Part shown: positions 52,706 through 60,353 of the stretch, piece by piece
Layout of the letters: every line of letters starts with the position of its first letter
How positions within the stretch are numbered: the stretch's first letter is position 1
From: Methylaequor sp045563055
GTDB taxonomy: Bacteria; Pseudomonadota; Alphaproteobacteria; Methylaequorales; Methylaequoraceae
Direction of reading: 5' to 3'
Length of the DNA stretch: 64,000 bases
Assembly: GCA_045563055.1 (NCBI GenBank)
Contig: JBJKUR010000001.1
Span: 50,600 to 114,599, forward strand
Program-made: the position numbers and the translations under genes
Notes under the pieces: model-generated
Seen by the model: only the letters and a program-made list of their open reading frames with translations
Databases searched by the model: none
What the model was told of the DNA's origin: nothing

Positions 52706-54031
52706 TTAGATATCTAATTCTTCAAAATTAAGTATTCCACACAATTTTAATAATTCAAACGATGATATTATCAATCGGTATTGAGCATTTACCAAGTTTG
52801 ATTCAGCATCTGTTAGTTCTTTTTGAGCATCTAAAATTTCAAGAGTTGTTCTAGTTCCAACTCCAGCCTCTTTTGTTACGCCTTCAACCGCCATTAAATT
52901 TGACTCAACAGATACACCAAGTGAATCAATACTAGATTTTGTGCTTTCTATTTTTTTCCAAGATGATTTGATCTGAAAAGTTAAATCTAACTTTTTTGTT
53001 TCTAAGGATTTAATAACTGTTAAAGCAGAATCTTTTGATTTTTCCCTGTTTAAGTAATTATGACCTTTATTAAAAATGGGCACACTTACTTGCGCAGTAA
53101 CAGAAAAAGTGTCAGTTCTTTCTGCAGTTCTTGACGAATCAAGTGATTTTCCAACAGAGCCAGACAAAGAAAATTCAGGTGCAAAGTTAAGAGTATTTTT
53201 TTTAATATCAATTTTTGAGTTCTGCAACTGTAATTGTAGTTTCTGATAATCTGGATTTTTAGTTAACCCAGTTTTTATAGAATCTTCTAATGAATCTGGA
53301 AGTTTAGGAAGTTTTCCAAATTTGGTCCAATCTTTGGGATTTGATTCAATTATTTTTGTTTCGTCTGAGTTAAACCAATTTACACTGGGTTCTCTTCCAA
53401 CTACAGTTTTAAAATCTGAAATTGATATTTCAAGATTATTTTCGGCCTCAATTCTTTTTGAAGTAGCTTGAGCTAATCTTGCTTTTGCCTGAAAAACATC
53501 TGTTTTGGTTACATCTTTGAATTCAAATCTTTTTTCTGTTGCATCGAGTTTCTGGATTAAATTATCCTCATTTCTTTTTGACACATCCAATAAAAAGTAA
53601 TCTTTTAATACGGTGTAGTATGCTTTGCTTGCCTTAAAAAGTACATTTTGAATAGTAGAATAGAAACTAAGTTTTGCTATAGTAAGTTTATTTTTTGCTT
53701 GTTTGTAATTAAGTGCTTTTGTGTACCCAAGAGGTTGTGATAAATCTATATCAAAGGTCGATGGGTTGAATGTATTATCGTTGACATTCGAAGTATCAGG
53801 GTTACTTTTTGTAATTTTACGTCCTTGTGAAGCAGAAAAGTCGATACTAGGTAGAAAGTCTGTTTTTGAAATTCTTAAATCTTTTTCAGAAATACTAAGT
53901 TCTGTTCTGCTTTTTTCTATGTCAGGATAAAAGTCGTAGGCGTCTTTAAGTACATCTTTTAATTCCTCAGATTTTAAAAATATTGGAATTATTATTATCG
54001 CAAAAAAAATTACCCTTAGACCTAGTTTCAC
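52706..54031 (-). CDS. TolC-family outer-membrane channel protein (second copy)
   Basis: 441 residues from a GTG start, with a signal peptide (LRVIFFAIIIIPIFLKSEE). The TolC layout is clear: DAYDFYPDIEKSRTELSISEKDLRISKTDFLPSIDFSASQG in the first half, and TGLTKNPDYQKLQLQLQNSKIDIKKNTLNFAPEFSLSGSVG with TRTTLEILDAQKELTDAESNLVNAQYRL in the second. It is distinct from the copy at 31547. It is the first gene of the minus-strand secretion set; 107 bp separate it from the repeat-protein gene, room for another promoter. Confidence 0.92.
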   Translation of the reverse strand: MKLGLRVIFFAIIIIPIFLKSEELKDVLKDAYDFYPDIEKSRTELSISEKDLRISKTDFLPSIDFSASQGRKITKSNPDTSNVNDNTFNPSTFDIDLSQPLGYTKALNYKQAKNKLTIAKLSFYSTIQNVLFKASKAYYTVLKDYFLLDVSKRNEDNLIQKLDATEKRFEFKDVTKTDVFQAKARLAQATSKRIEAENNLEISISDFKTVVGREPSVNWFNSDETKIIESNPKDWTKFGKLPKLPDSLEDSIKTGLTKNPDYQKLQLQLQNSKIDIKKNTLNFAPEFSLSGSVGKSLDSSRTAERTDTFSVTAQVSVPIFNKGHNYLNREKSKDSALTVIKSLETKKLDLTFQIKSSWKKIESTKSSIDSLGVSVESNLMAVEGVTKEAGVGTRTTLEILDAQKELTDAESNLVNAQYRLIISSFELLKLCGILNFEELDI

Positions 54032-54162
54032 TTTGTTTTTCCATTTCCTCAGAATTAAATCATATTAATGTAACTTACATTCAACAACAACCACTAAAAA
54101 CAAAAATTTAAATATTATTTTTCGCTTTTAATTCATTAATGCATATATTATAAGCAACTTAG

Positions 54163-54239
<77 letters not shown>

Positions 54240-54294
54240 GTAGTTATTAGCAGTTAATGGAAATAAACTATTATTTTTCCATAGGAGGATGGTT

Positions 54295-54906
54295 ATGCTA
54301 AGATATGTTCTTTTCACACTTTTAATAACTCTTTGCTCGTCAGCATTATTTGCCAACGATTATTATAAAGGGTTGGAGCTCTTTAATAAAAAGAAAATTG
54401 AAGAGTCAATTTCATTTTTCAAAAAAGTTGCCTCAGATGAGGGTAATGAAAAAAGAAGTGATGCAATGTTCAATATTGCATTGATTTATGATAACGGTTT
54501 TGGAATACAAACTGATAAAACAAGAGCGCTTTACTATTATGAAGCAGCTTCTCAACTTTCAAATAAGTATGCATTATTTAACCTGGGTTGGATGTATTAC
54601 AATGGTGAAAATGTAAATAAAGATGTTATAAAGGCATTCGATCTTTATAAATTAGCCTCGGACTTTGGTCATCCAAGAGCTATGTTCAATTTGGCAAATA
54701 TGTTTTATTCTGGAACTGGTACGGTAAAAGATCTTAAAATGGCTTACAAGATGTTTTTGAAATCTAAAATGAATGGAATTCAAGAGAGTAAATTTTATAT
54801 TAATAAAATTTCTTCACTTTTGACACCAGAGGAATTGGCTTTGTTAAATTCTGAATTTGATTCACTGATAGAGAAAAAAATTGTTTTGCCTCAGGTTGAA
54901 CAATAA
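54295..54906 (+). CDS. exported Sel1-repeat (TPR-like) protein
   Basis: 203 residues from ATG at 54295; AGGAGG at 54283-54288 is correctly spaced for this start and too close to the ATG at 54289. Signal peptide LRYVLFTLLITLCSSALFAND. Sel1 repeats follow: SDAMFNIALIYDNGFGIQTDKTRALYYYEAAS, KYALFNLGWMYYNGENVNKDVIKAFDLYKLAS and PRAMFNLANMFYSGTGTVKDLKMAYKMFLKS, each a two-helix unit. Such proteins usually serve as periplasmic protein-binding scaffolds. Its partner is unknown. Confidence 0.9.
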   Translation: MLRYVLFTLLITLCSSALFANDYYKGLELFNKKKIEESISFFKKVASDEGNEKRSDAMFNIALIYDNGFGIQTDKTRALYYYEAASQLSNKYALFNLGWMYYNGENVNKDVIKAFDLYKLASDFGHPRAMFNLANMFYSGTGTVKDLKMAYKMFLKSKMNGIQESKFYINKISSLLTPEELALLNSEFDSLIEKKIVLPQVEQ

Positions 54907-54912
54907 CTACCT

Positions 54913-55083
54913 TTATGAAACGAATTTATATAGGAAGTCTAGTACAACTGAAGCTACATAGAATGATATTAAGAAAAGCAATAAAGTTAAGATAGTTTTT
55001 CTAGAATTATTTTTTAGAAAATATTTGTTTGTAAAATAAGTGTCTACTAAGGCAATAAAGAGAGCAATTAAAATCATATTCAT
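54913..55083 (-). CDS. small membrane protein of unknown function
   Basis: 56 codons from ATG at 55083 to TAA at 54913. The product has two hydrophobic stretches (MNMILIALFIALVD and ILTLLLFLISFYVASVVLDF) separated by a basic loop YFLKNNSRKT, consistent with two membrane helices. It ends six bases from the convergent Sel1 stop. No family is recognised, but the frame stays open in AT-rich DNA and has a sensible charge pattern. Confidence 0.42.
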   Translation of the reverse strand: MNMILIALFIALVDTYFTNKYFLKNNSRKTILTLLLFLISFYVASVVLDFLYKFVS

Positions 55084-55167
55084 AAAATAAATAATTCGTA
55101 TATTTAAAATAAATTTTACTTATGTTTTATTATTTGTATTATGAAGATTACTTCCTCCCCATCTAAT

Positions 55168-55196
55168 AAAAGGCGTTTTTTTTAAAAACGCCTTTT
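55168..55196 (-). terminator. rho-independent terminator overlapping the end of the small exported-protein gene
   Basis: AAAAGGCGTTTTT and AAAAACGCCTTTT form a 13-pair perfect stem around a three-base loop (55181-55183). The stop codon and last codons of the minus-strand gene at 55182-55514 lie within it. A flanking run of A on one side and T on the other lets it work in either direction, but only the minus-strand gene is adjacent. Confidence 0.75.
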
Positions 55197-55514
55197 TTCT
55201 TTTGAACAATCGTATATTTTTATAAATTGTCCTTTATAAATAGTCCATTTATTAGTTTTGATATTAAATGTACTTCTTGTGTTAAATATTTCATTCACTA
55301 GAATTATCTCATTTTCACTAAATAGTATGACTTTATCAAAAAAACCACCTGAATAATTGTTCATCGTTTGGTCTTCAAAATTTAAAATCTTTGTAAAACT
55401 TGAACTTAAGTCCGAATAATAGGTTTTTTTAACTTCTGAACAAAGAAGTTTAAAATCTTCGGAAAAACTGAAGTTATTGAAAAAAATAAAAAAAATAAAA
55501 ACAAAAATAAACAT
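55182..55514 (-). CDS. small exported protein of unknown function
   Basis: 110 residues. Signal peptide FIFVFIFFIFFNNFSFSE, then a mature part of about 92 residues with two Cys (FKLLCSEVKKTY and KIYDCSKEKRRF), which could form a disulphide in the periplasm. The middle is beta-rich (DKVILFSENEIILVNEIFNTRSTFNI). It starts ten bases after the 3' end of tRNA-Arg, so is probably co-transcribed with it. I do not recognise the family. Confidence 0.62.
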   Translation of the reverse strand: MFIFVFIFFIFFNNFSFSEDFKLLCSEVKKTYYSDLSSSFTKILNFEDQTMNNYSGGFFDKVILFSENEIILVNEIFNTRSTFNIKTNKWTIYKGQFIKIYDCSKEKRRF

Positions 55515-55524
55515 AATACTTTTT

Positions 55525-55601
55525 TGGCGACCCCGGTACGATTCGAACGTACGACCTACTGCTTAGAAGGCAGTTGCTCTATCCAGCTGAGCTACGGGGC
55601 C
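55525..55601 (-). tRNA. tRNA-Arg (anticodon TCT)
   Basis: 77-nt cloverleaf on the minus strand. The acceptor GGCCCCG pairs with CGGGGTC (one G-U pair), and CCA is encoded. The anticodon stem ACTGC/GCAGT closes the loop CTTCTAA, giving TCT. The D arm GTAGCTCAGCTGGATAGAGC and T loop GTTCGAATC are normal. Confidence 0.95.
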
Positions 55602-55679
55602 TTCAACATTTATTTATATATAAAGAAGGCTTTAATTGAAATAAATTCTTAAAATTATTTAACTCAATATTCTTTATTT

Positions 55680-56468
55680 TTAATTCACTATACTTATATC
55701 ATACATCATTTTAATAATTGTATTTTTAATATTAGGTCTTTTGATATTAAATGATTCTATAATTATTTTATATTTTATAATTGTATTTTTAACATCATTT
55801 TTTTTTGTTATTGATGATTCTATAACTTGATTATTCCAATAAAGATTAACGATAAATCTTCTATCATCTAAAACTTCAAAACATTTTAACTTATTTGTTG
55901 GTTCGACAACTTTTGATTTTTTTTCATAGTGATTTTCGAAAATTTCTAATGAATAATTTATTATATTTAGTGCTTCATTTTTATGATTCATTAATACATC
56001 TTCTTTTTTCTTTTGTGTAAAACCAAAAATACCCCCAAAAGGATCCAAAATATCAGTTTCAATTTGTTCTTTTAAGTTAATTTTGAGTTGTTGAAAATTA
56101 TTGGCATAAGCTGTTTTATTCATGCAATTAAGTATGTCTGGGTGAGACAAATCTGGAGTTATTGTTGAAATATTAGAGTAAAACTTCTTTATACCTTCGA
56201 GTGCTATAATAACATCTGATTTTTTTATATTGATCTCTGATTTAACAATTGAATTGCTCCATATTAAATGTATGTCGTAATATCCAATTATATTTTGAGA
56301 TTGCTCCCAGTGGATACTTTTGGTCTTTTTCCAAAAAATTTCTGATAGTAGATTTTTCTTTATACCAATATCTTTCCATTTTTTTATAGATAAATCAATT
56401 TGATCTTGTGCAATTTGTTTGTCATAACTAAACATTCTTAATAGATCTTTTTTATTTTTAAAATTCAT
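55680..56468 (-). CDS. hypothetical protein with an internal duplication
   Basis: 262 residues, no signal peptide or membrane helix. Two segments resemble each other: about 65-120 (IHLIWSNSIVKSEINIKKSD, ending PDILNCMNKTAY) and about 208-260 (VNLYWNNQVIESSITKKNDV, ending PNIKNTIIKMMY), suggesting an internal repeat of a beta-beta-alpha-type unit. In between is a charged helical region with ILDPFGGIFGFTQKKKEDVL. Many Lys, Asn and Ile codons fit the AT-rich background. I do not recognise the family. Confidence 0.6.
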   Translation of the reverse strand: MNFKNKKDLLRMFSYDKQIAQDQIDLSIKKWKDIGIKKNLLSEIFWKKTKSIHWEQSQNIIGYYDIHLIWSNSIVKSEINIKKSDVIIALEGIKKFYSNISTITPDLSHPDILNCMNKTAYANNFQQLKINLKEQIETDILDPFGGIFGFTQKKKEDVLMNHKNEALNIINYSLEIFENHYEKKSKVVEPTNKLKCFEVLDDRRFIVNLYWNNQVIESSITKKNDVKNTIIKYKIIIESFNIKRPNIKNTIIKMMYDISIVN

Positions 56469-56520
56469 TATCCAATTAATGAAAAGTTTGTAATTTTAAC
56501 AATAGGTTATTTTTTTTTTA

Positions 56521-56790
56521 TTAAAAAAAAGGAAATAATGTAATGAATGAAATTACTAATGAAAATATAGATATAAAGAACATCCAGTAAATTGAGGTTA
56601 TTTTTAAACACAAACTTGATTGCAAAGTATTTTCTTCATTACAATTAAGATTGTTAGTAAATAAATACTCTGTCATATTTTCTTCATTTAAATAGATACT
56701 ATCTATCAATGATACAGAAGAGAAGACTAAAACGGATAGACTTGCAAACCCTAAAAAACCTAAAAATAATTTCATTACTAAAAATTTCAT
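56521..56790 (-). CDS. small membrane protein of unknown function
   Basis: 89 residues with two membrane helices (LFLGFLGFASLSVLVFSSVSL and SIYWMFFISIFSLVISFITLF) flanking a polar loop of about 35 residues containing two Cys (NNLNCNEENTLQSSLCLK). A loop on the periplasmic side could be disulphide-linked. No family is recognised. It lies between two hypothetical genes on the same strand. Confidence 0.55.
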   Translation of the reverse strand: MKFLVMKLFLGFLGFASLSVLVFSSVSLIDSIYLNEENMTEYLFTNNLNCNEENTLQSSLCLKITSIYWMFFISIFSLVISFITLFPFF

Positions 56791-56811
56791 ATTTTATAAT
56801 AAATAAATATT

Positions 56812-57096
56812 TTAATTTTTAATTATATATTCTAACTCATTAAATATTCTTTGGAATTTATCTTTAAGTAATTTATTGTTTTTAAGATATTTTTTAAAAT
56901 TTTTACATAAAGTTTTATAGTACCAAGTAATTTCTTCTGGAGATTGATAGTGATTCTTCCACAATCTTTTACCGATCTTTCTGTAATCGTTAATTATGCA
57001 ATTCATACTATGAAGTTTATCGCATATAACCACAAGCAATGTAGATTGAGATTTTTTTTGCATTGAATCCAAAAATTTTTTTTCTTTTCTATCCAA
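56812..57096 (-). CDS. HD-domain hydrolase, C-terminal fragment (after a frameshift)
   Basis: 94 residues in this frame, opening with an internal TTG. The sequence DRKEKKFLDSMQKKSQSTLLVVICDKLHSM continues the RelA/SpoT-type HD fold begun in the adjacent frame: the ADKLHN motif appears as CDKLHS, and EEITWYYKTLCKNFKKYL matches the closing helices of MESH1-like hydrolases. Joined to the upstream fragment it would give a protein of about 195-200 residues, typical for a small alarmone hydrolase. Confidence 0.68.
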   Translation of the reverse strand: MDRKEKKFLDSMQKKSQSTLLVVICDKLHSMNCIINDYRKIGKRLWKNHYQSPEEITWYYKTLCKNFKKYLKNNKLLKDKFQRIFNELEYIIKN

Positions 57097-57401
57097 ACTT
57101 CTTTATCATCGTCAATGCTCTCATGGTCGGAACATTGTTTTATAATGTTGCAAACTTTTGAGCCAAATTTATTTTTAATTAATTTACTTTTTCTGGATAG
57201 ACTTTCAAATTCAAAATAATCATGGATAAGACCAGATATTGCCTCGTCAGTACTGCCATTACTCTCGATAATAAGATTACTTACTGAAGATAAATAGTTA
57301 AAGTAGGGGAGTTGAATGCCCTTTCTATTTTTATTTTTATAGTAGCTATAAGAAAAATCTAATGCTTTCTTATAACGTACTAAATCTATTTTCTTTCCCA
57401 T
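57003..57401 (-). CDS. HD-domain hydrolase (RelA/SpoT- or MESH1-like), N-terminal fragment (before a frameshift)
   Basis: About 132 residues from ATG at 57401 (TTG at 57422 is longer). FSYSYYKNKNRKGIQLPYFNYLSSVSNLI followed by STDEAISGLIHDYFE matches the RKG..PY..H and LLHDVVED elements of the (p)ppGpp hydrolase HD domain, although the family His in PYxxH is Asn-Tyr here. The frame then runs into nonsense beyond a run of eight A residues (minus strand; T8 at 57076-57083). A -1 shift or one missing base there joins it to the C-terminal fragment. The function is inferred; some metal ligands look substituted. Confidence 0.66.
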   Translation of the reverse strand: MGKKIDLVRYKKALDFSYSYYKNKNRKGIQLPYFNYLSSVSNLIIESNGSTDEAISGLIHDYFEFESLSRKSKLIKNKFGSKVCNIIKQCSDHESIDDDKEVWIEKKKNFWIQCKKNLNLHCLWLYAINFIV

Positions 57402-57463
57402 TTTTTTATCAATACTAAACAAATAAAGTTTAGATAGATTAAATATCAGGTAAATGGGTTTTT

Positions 57464-58477
57464 TTAAACTTCTAAATAAAAATTATCTAAAACTTTAATA
57501 TGAGAAACTGCCGCTTTTGCATTTCCTTTTAAATTGTAACCACCTTCAAGCAATGAGAGAAGCCTTCCATTGCAGTGTTTAGAAGCTATATTCATTGAAA
57601 TTTTTGTTAAAGTTTCAAAACACTTATCCGTTAGATTAAAACAACCCAGTGGATCATTTTTCCTACTATCAAATCCTGCGGAAATAAGAATAAAATCTGG
57701 TTTAAAAAAATCTGCATATCTCACCAACTCATTTTTATAAACATCAATTATAGCCTGGTCTTGAGTCCCGCATGGGAGATGGATATTTACGTTGAACCCT
57801 TTACCTTTTCCATGACCAATTCTGTCAGGAGAGCCTGTTCCTGGGTAAGCTTTTGCATCATGGGTTGAAAAAAAAAAAACTGTAGGGTCTTCGTAAAAAA
57901 AATATTCTGTAGAATTGCCGTGATGATAATCCCAATCGATTATAAGGATTTTTTTTAAATTATATTTTTTTTGAATATATTTTGCGGTAACTGCAATATG
58001 GTTGTACATACAAAAACCTTCGTCTTTTCCAGTATTTAGTGCATGATGTCCTGGAGGACGGACTGCGCAAAATACATTTGCACAGCTGTTATTCATAATT
58101 AAATTGACACCTTGAAGACAACTTTTTATTGCAGATGTTGAGGCTTCTTCTGCAATTTTAAAGTTTTTTTTTAATGACTTGATGTGTTCTTTTGTATGGA
58201 TGGTCTTGATCCATTCCTCTGCATTGATTTTTAAATTAGTATTTTGCATTAAACTATCTTTTTTTTCTTTTTTTAGCTGCTGATGAATAAAGTTTATTCT
58301 TTCTGGACTTTCCGGGTGATTTTTTTTTAAAAGATGTTTTTGAAAAATATCATGTGTTATTACTATCGTTCTTCCAAAATTAGATTTTTTTGAAAAAGAG
58401 AAAGGTTTAAAGAAAATTTCAATGATAGACAAAAAAAAAGTGAAAAAAGAAAAGCCAATGAACCTTCTTCTATTCAT
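57464..58477 (-). CDS. histone-deacetylase-family amidohydrolase with twin-arginine-like signal
   Basis: 337 residues. The N-terminus MNRRRFIGFSFFTFFLSII carries an RRxF-type twin-arginine motif before a hydrophobic segment, so export by the Tat system is likely. The deacetylase core has the expected residues: paired His in VRPPGHHALN (about 141), metal Asp and His in IIDWDYHHGNS (about 180), metal Asp in LISAGFDSR (about 263) and Tyr in LLEGGYNL (about 308). Most bacterial relatives (acetylpolyamine or acetoin-related hydrolases) are cytoplasmic, so this localisation is unusual. Its start follows the lipoprotein stop directly. Confidence 0.88.
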   Translation of the reverse strand: MNRRRFIGFSFFTFFLSIIEIFFKPFSFSKKSNFGRTIVITHDIFQKHLLKKNHPESPERINFIHQQLKKEKKDSLMQNTNLKINAEEWIKTIHTKEHIKSLKKNFKIAEEASTSAIKSCLQGVNLIMNNSCANVFCAVRPPGHHALNTGKDEGFCMYNHIAVTAKYIQKKYNLKKILIIDWDYHHGNSTEYFFYEDPTVFFFSTHDAKAYPGTGSPDRIGHGKGKGFNVNIHLPCGTQDQAIIDVYKNELVRYADFFKPDFILISAGFDSRKNDPLGCFNLTDKCFETLTKISMNIASKHCNGRLLSLLEGGYNLKGNAKAAVSHIKVLDNFYLEV

Positions 58478-59071
58478 TTATCTCATTAATTTGTAAGAAG
58501 ATTCATAAACTGATTCATAAACTTTTTTAATTATATTTTCTAGGGCCTTTTGACCTGTTTTAAGTGCTCCAGTTTGTAAATCACAGTTTAAAAAAATATT
58601 TTTATCCCAGTTCATATCTGAAGAAATCTCATTTGTTATAATTTTATTTGAGTTTTCAACTATAACTCTCACTTTAAGTGAAATATTATATTTACCAGTG
58701 TTTCTCTCAGTTTTAAAACTTGATAATGCATAAAAATCTTCCAGTGATATTTGAGATACAAAGCCTTGTGCTTCAATTTCTTCACCAGATAACTTTGATT
58801 CAGATAATTTGTGGTTTTCAAACATTCCATCTAACATGAATTTTATTGAATCTCTAAATGGTTGGTCAAAATCAATTTTTACTGACCAAGACTCACAATC
58901 TTCTGACGAATATTTTTTTTTAACATCAAATTTGTCTTTGGAAATAAAAACCAAATGGTTTCCTGATAATTTTGCTAATTTCAAATCATTTATAGGTTCG
59001 ATAACCCCTTTGTCAAAATTCTTAGTACATGCAGTTAAGAAAATTAAAATAGTGAAAAAAAATATTTTCAT
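58478..59071 (-). CDS. lipoprotein of unknown function
   Basis: 197 residues. Signal peptide with lipobox (FFFTILIFLTAC, Cys 15). The mature part is beta-rich with MFENHKLSESKLSGEEIEAQGF and YNISLKVRVIVENSN, the general pattern of YajG-like or DUF-type lipoproteins, though I do not recognise the family. The C-terminal helix is long (QKALENIIKKVYESVYESSYKLM). It immediately precedes the Tat-signal deacetylase gene, so the two may share an envelope task. Confidence 0.72.
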   Translation of the reverse strand: MKIFFFTILIFLTACTKNFDKGVIEPINDLKLAKLSGNHLVFISKDKFDVKKKYSSEDCESWSVKIDFDQPFRDSIKFMLDGMFENHKLSESKLSGEEIEAQGFVSQISLEDFYALSSFKTERNTGKYNISLKVRVIVENSNKIITNEISSDMNWDKNIFLNCDLQTGALKTGQKALENIIKKVYESVYESSYKLMR

Positions 59072-59134
59072 TTAATGAGAGTACTTTTTTTTTTTGCTTT
59101 ATAAAAGTATTTAGATTTAATTTTTATGATTAAA

Positions 59135-59167
59135 AATGTGTGAGACACTTTATACATCTCACACATT
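59135..59167 (-). terminator. rho-independent terminator after the 40-residue gene
   Basis: AATGTGTGAGA and TCTCACACATT form an 11-pair perfect stem with an 11-base loop. On the minus strand it is followed by a short T run. It starts four bases after the stop of the small gene at 59172-59294, which supports that gene being expressed. Confidence 0.8.
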
Positions 59168-59171
59168 CAAT

Positions 59172-59294
59172 TTAACCTTTTTTATGAAATTTAAATCCCC
59201 ATCTATTTTCGGATGTATCCCAGACTCTTTTAGTTTCGCTAGGAATTTTCACGATGAGTTTATTGAATTTTATAAGGTTTTTAGTTATTAACAT
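59172..59294 (-). CDS. 40-residue basic protein of unknown function
   Basis: ATG at 59294 is preceded at seven bases by AAAGGAGTG, one of the best ribosome sites in the window. The product runs MLITKNLIKFNKLIVKIPSE, then TKRVWDTSENRWGFKFHKKG: basic, with two Trp in the C-terminal half. It is followed by a strong terminator. Such a small, well-initiated, independently terminated gene is likely real. A short hairpin (CGCAT/ATGCG, 59337-59351) lies in its leader. No family is recognised. Confidence 0.6.
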   Translation of the reverse strand: MLITKNLIKFNKLIVKIPSETKRVWDTSENRWGFKFHKKG

Positions 59295-59515
59295 ACTTTT
59301 CACTCCTTTATAAAGTTAATAGGCATGTACTTTTGACGCATGCACAATGCGCCACTTTTAAACCATGTGGATGGTATTATTAAAATAACAATAAATTTTA
59401 ATAAACGCAATATTTTTGTTTTAAATTCTGATAGTTTTTAAATATCATTGTAAGTATTGATTAAAAGATTATTGAATGTTTGTATGTATTTATATTTGAT
59501 AAAATTAGTTATTTT

Positions 59516-59878
59516 ATGATTAAATTTTTTATTATATTTTATGTCTTATCTTTTAGTGCTTTGGCAGGAGAGTTGGATGGCAAAGGGCTAATATGTAAAG
59601 TATATGGAGATACAGTCGGATATTTTTTTGATTTAGATAGAGCTTATGAATACAAGCTGTCAGGAGGAAAAGATGGGTTGGAAATAAAAAAGAAAGATGT
59701 AGGGAAATATTTGACTAACGAAAACTCAATATTTATAAATGAGATTAAAATCAATAGAAAAGATCTCAGTTTTCAAAAATATTCTTCTTTTAGAGGAGAG
59801 TGTAAAGCTTTTAAAAATATGAAAGAATTCAAAAAAGGCTTTGATATAGAGGAACTTGTTAAAGATAATAAAATTTAG
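59516..59878 (+). CDS. small exported protein, GKGLxC family
   Basis: 120 residues from ATG at 59516 (the upstream frame from 59480 adds a hydrophilic extension before the signal). Signal peptide IKFFIIFYVLSFSALAG, then a mature part starting ELDGKGLICKVYGDTVGYFFD. The segment GKGLxC recurs in the gene at 63088 (IGKGLACQN), with a second Cys near the C-terminus in both (RGECKAF and LKCRIVN). These look like paralogues of a small secreted family. Function unknown. It shares one base with the DUF2721 gene. Confidence 0.65.
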   Translation: MIKFFIIFYVLSFSALAGELDGKGLICKVYGDTVGYFFDLDRAYEYKLSGGKDGLEIKKKDVGKYLTNENSIFINEIKINRKDLSFQKYSSFRGECKAFKNMKEFKKGFDIEELVKDNKI

Positions 59879-60294
59879 TGTTAGACTTTCAATTAACATA
59901 TGCAGCTTTTCTCTTTCCAGCTATTCCTTTAATGATGCTGACGTTTGGTAACAGATGGATAGCAATAAGCAAGCTAATACGGCAAATGCACTCAGACTTT
60001 TTAGATAATAAAAAAACTAACAAATCTGGTAAAAAATATTTAACGCAAATTGTAATATTAAATCTTAGACTAGAGTATGTAAAATACATGCAGTTATTCT
60101 CAGGTTTGGCTTTTATTTTAAATTTAATGTCTATTCTTGTAGGAATTTTTAATGTATTTATGGCTCCGTATATATTCGTGTTAGCTTTAATATTATTTTC
60201 TTTGGCATTAGGTATATTTATTGTTGAAATAATAATCAGCAGTCGGGCTCTTAAAACTCATTTAGAGGATATCGGAGAGAATAAAAAGTATTAA
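59878..60294 (+). CDS. DUF2721 family membrane protein
   Basis: 138 residues from a GTG that shares the last base of the previous stop. Three membrane helices are visible (AAFLFPAIPLMMLTFGNRW, LFSGLAFILNLMSILVGIF and FVLALILFSLALGIFIVEI). The first is followed by NRWIAISKLIRQMHSDF and the second preceded by QIVILNLRLEYVKYMQ, the family pattern. DUF2721 has no agreed role. Coupled translation links it to the small exported protein. Confidence 0.82.
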   Translation: MLDFQLTYAAFLFPAIPLMMLTFGNRWIAISKLIRQMHSDFLDNKKTNKSGKKYLTQIVILNLRLEYVKYMQLFSGLAFILNLMSILVGIFNVFMAPYIFVLALILFSLALGIFIVEIIISSRALKTHLEDIGENKKY

Positions 60295-60353
60295 TTTTTA
60301 AACTTTACATAAAATTATCTTGAGTTTATTTTTTTTGACATTAAAAAAACATT

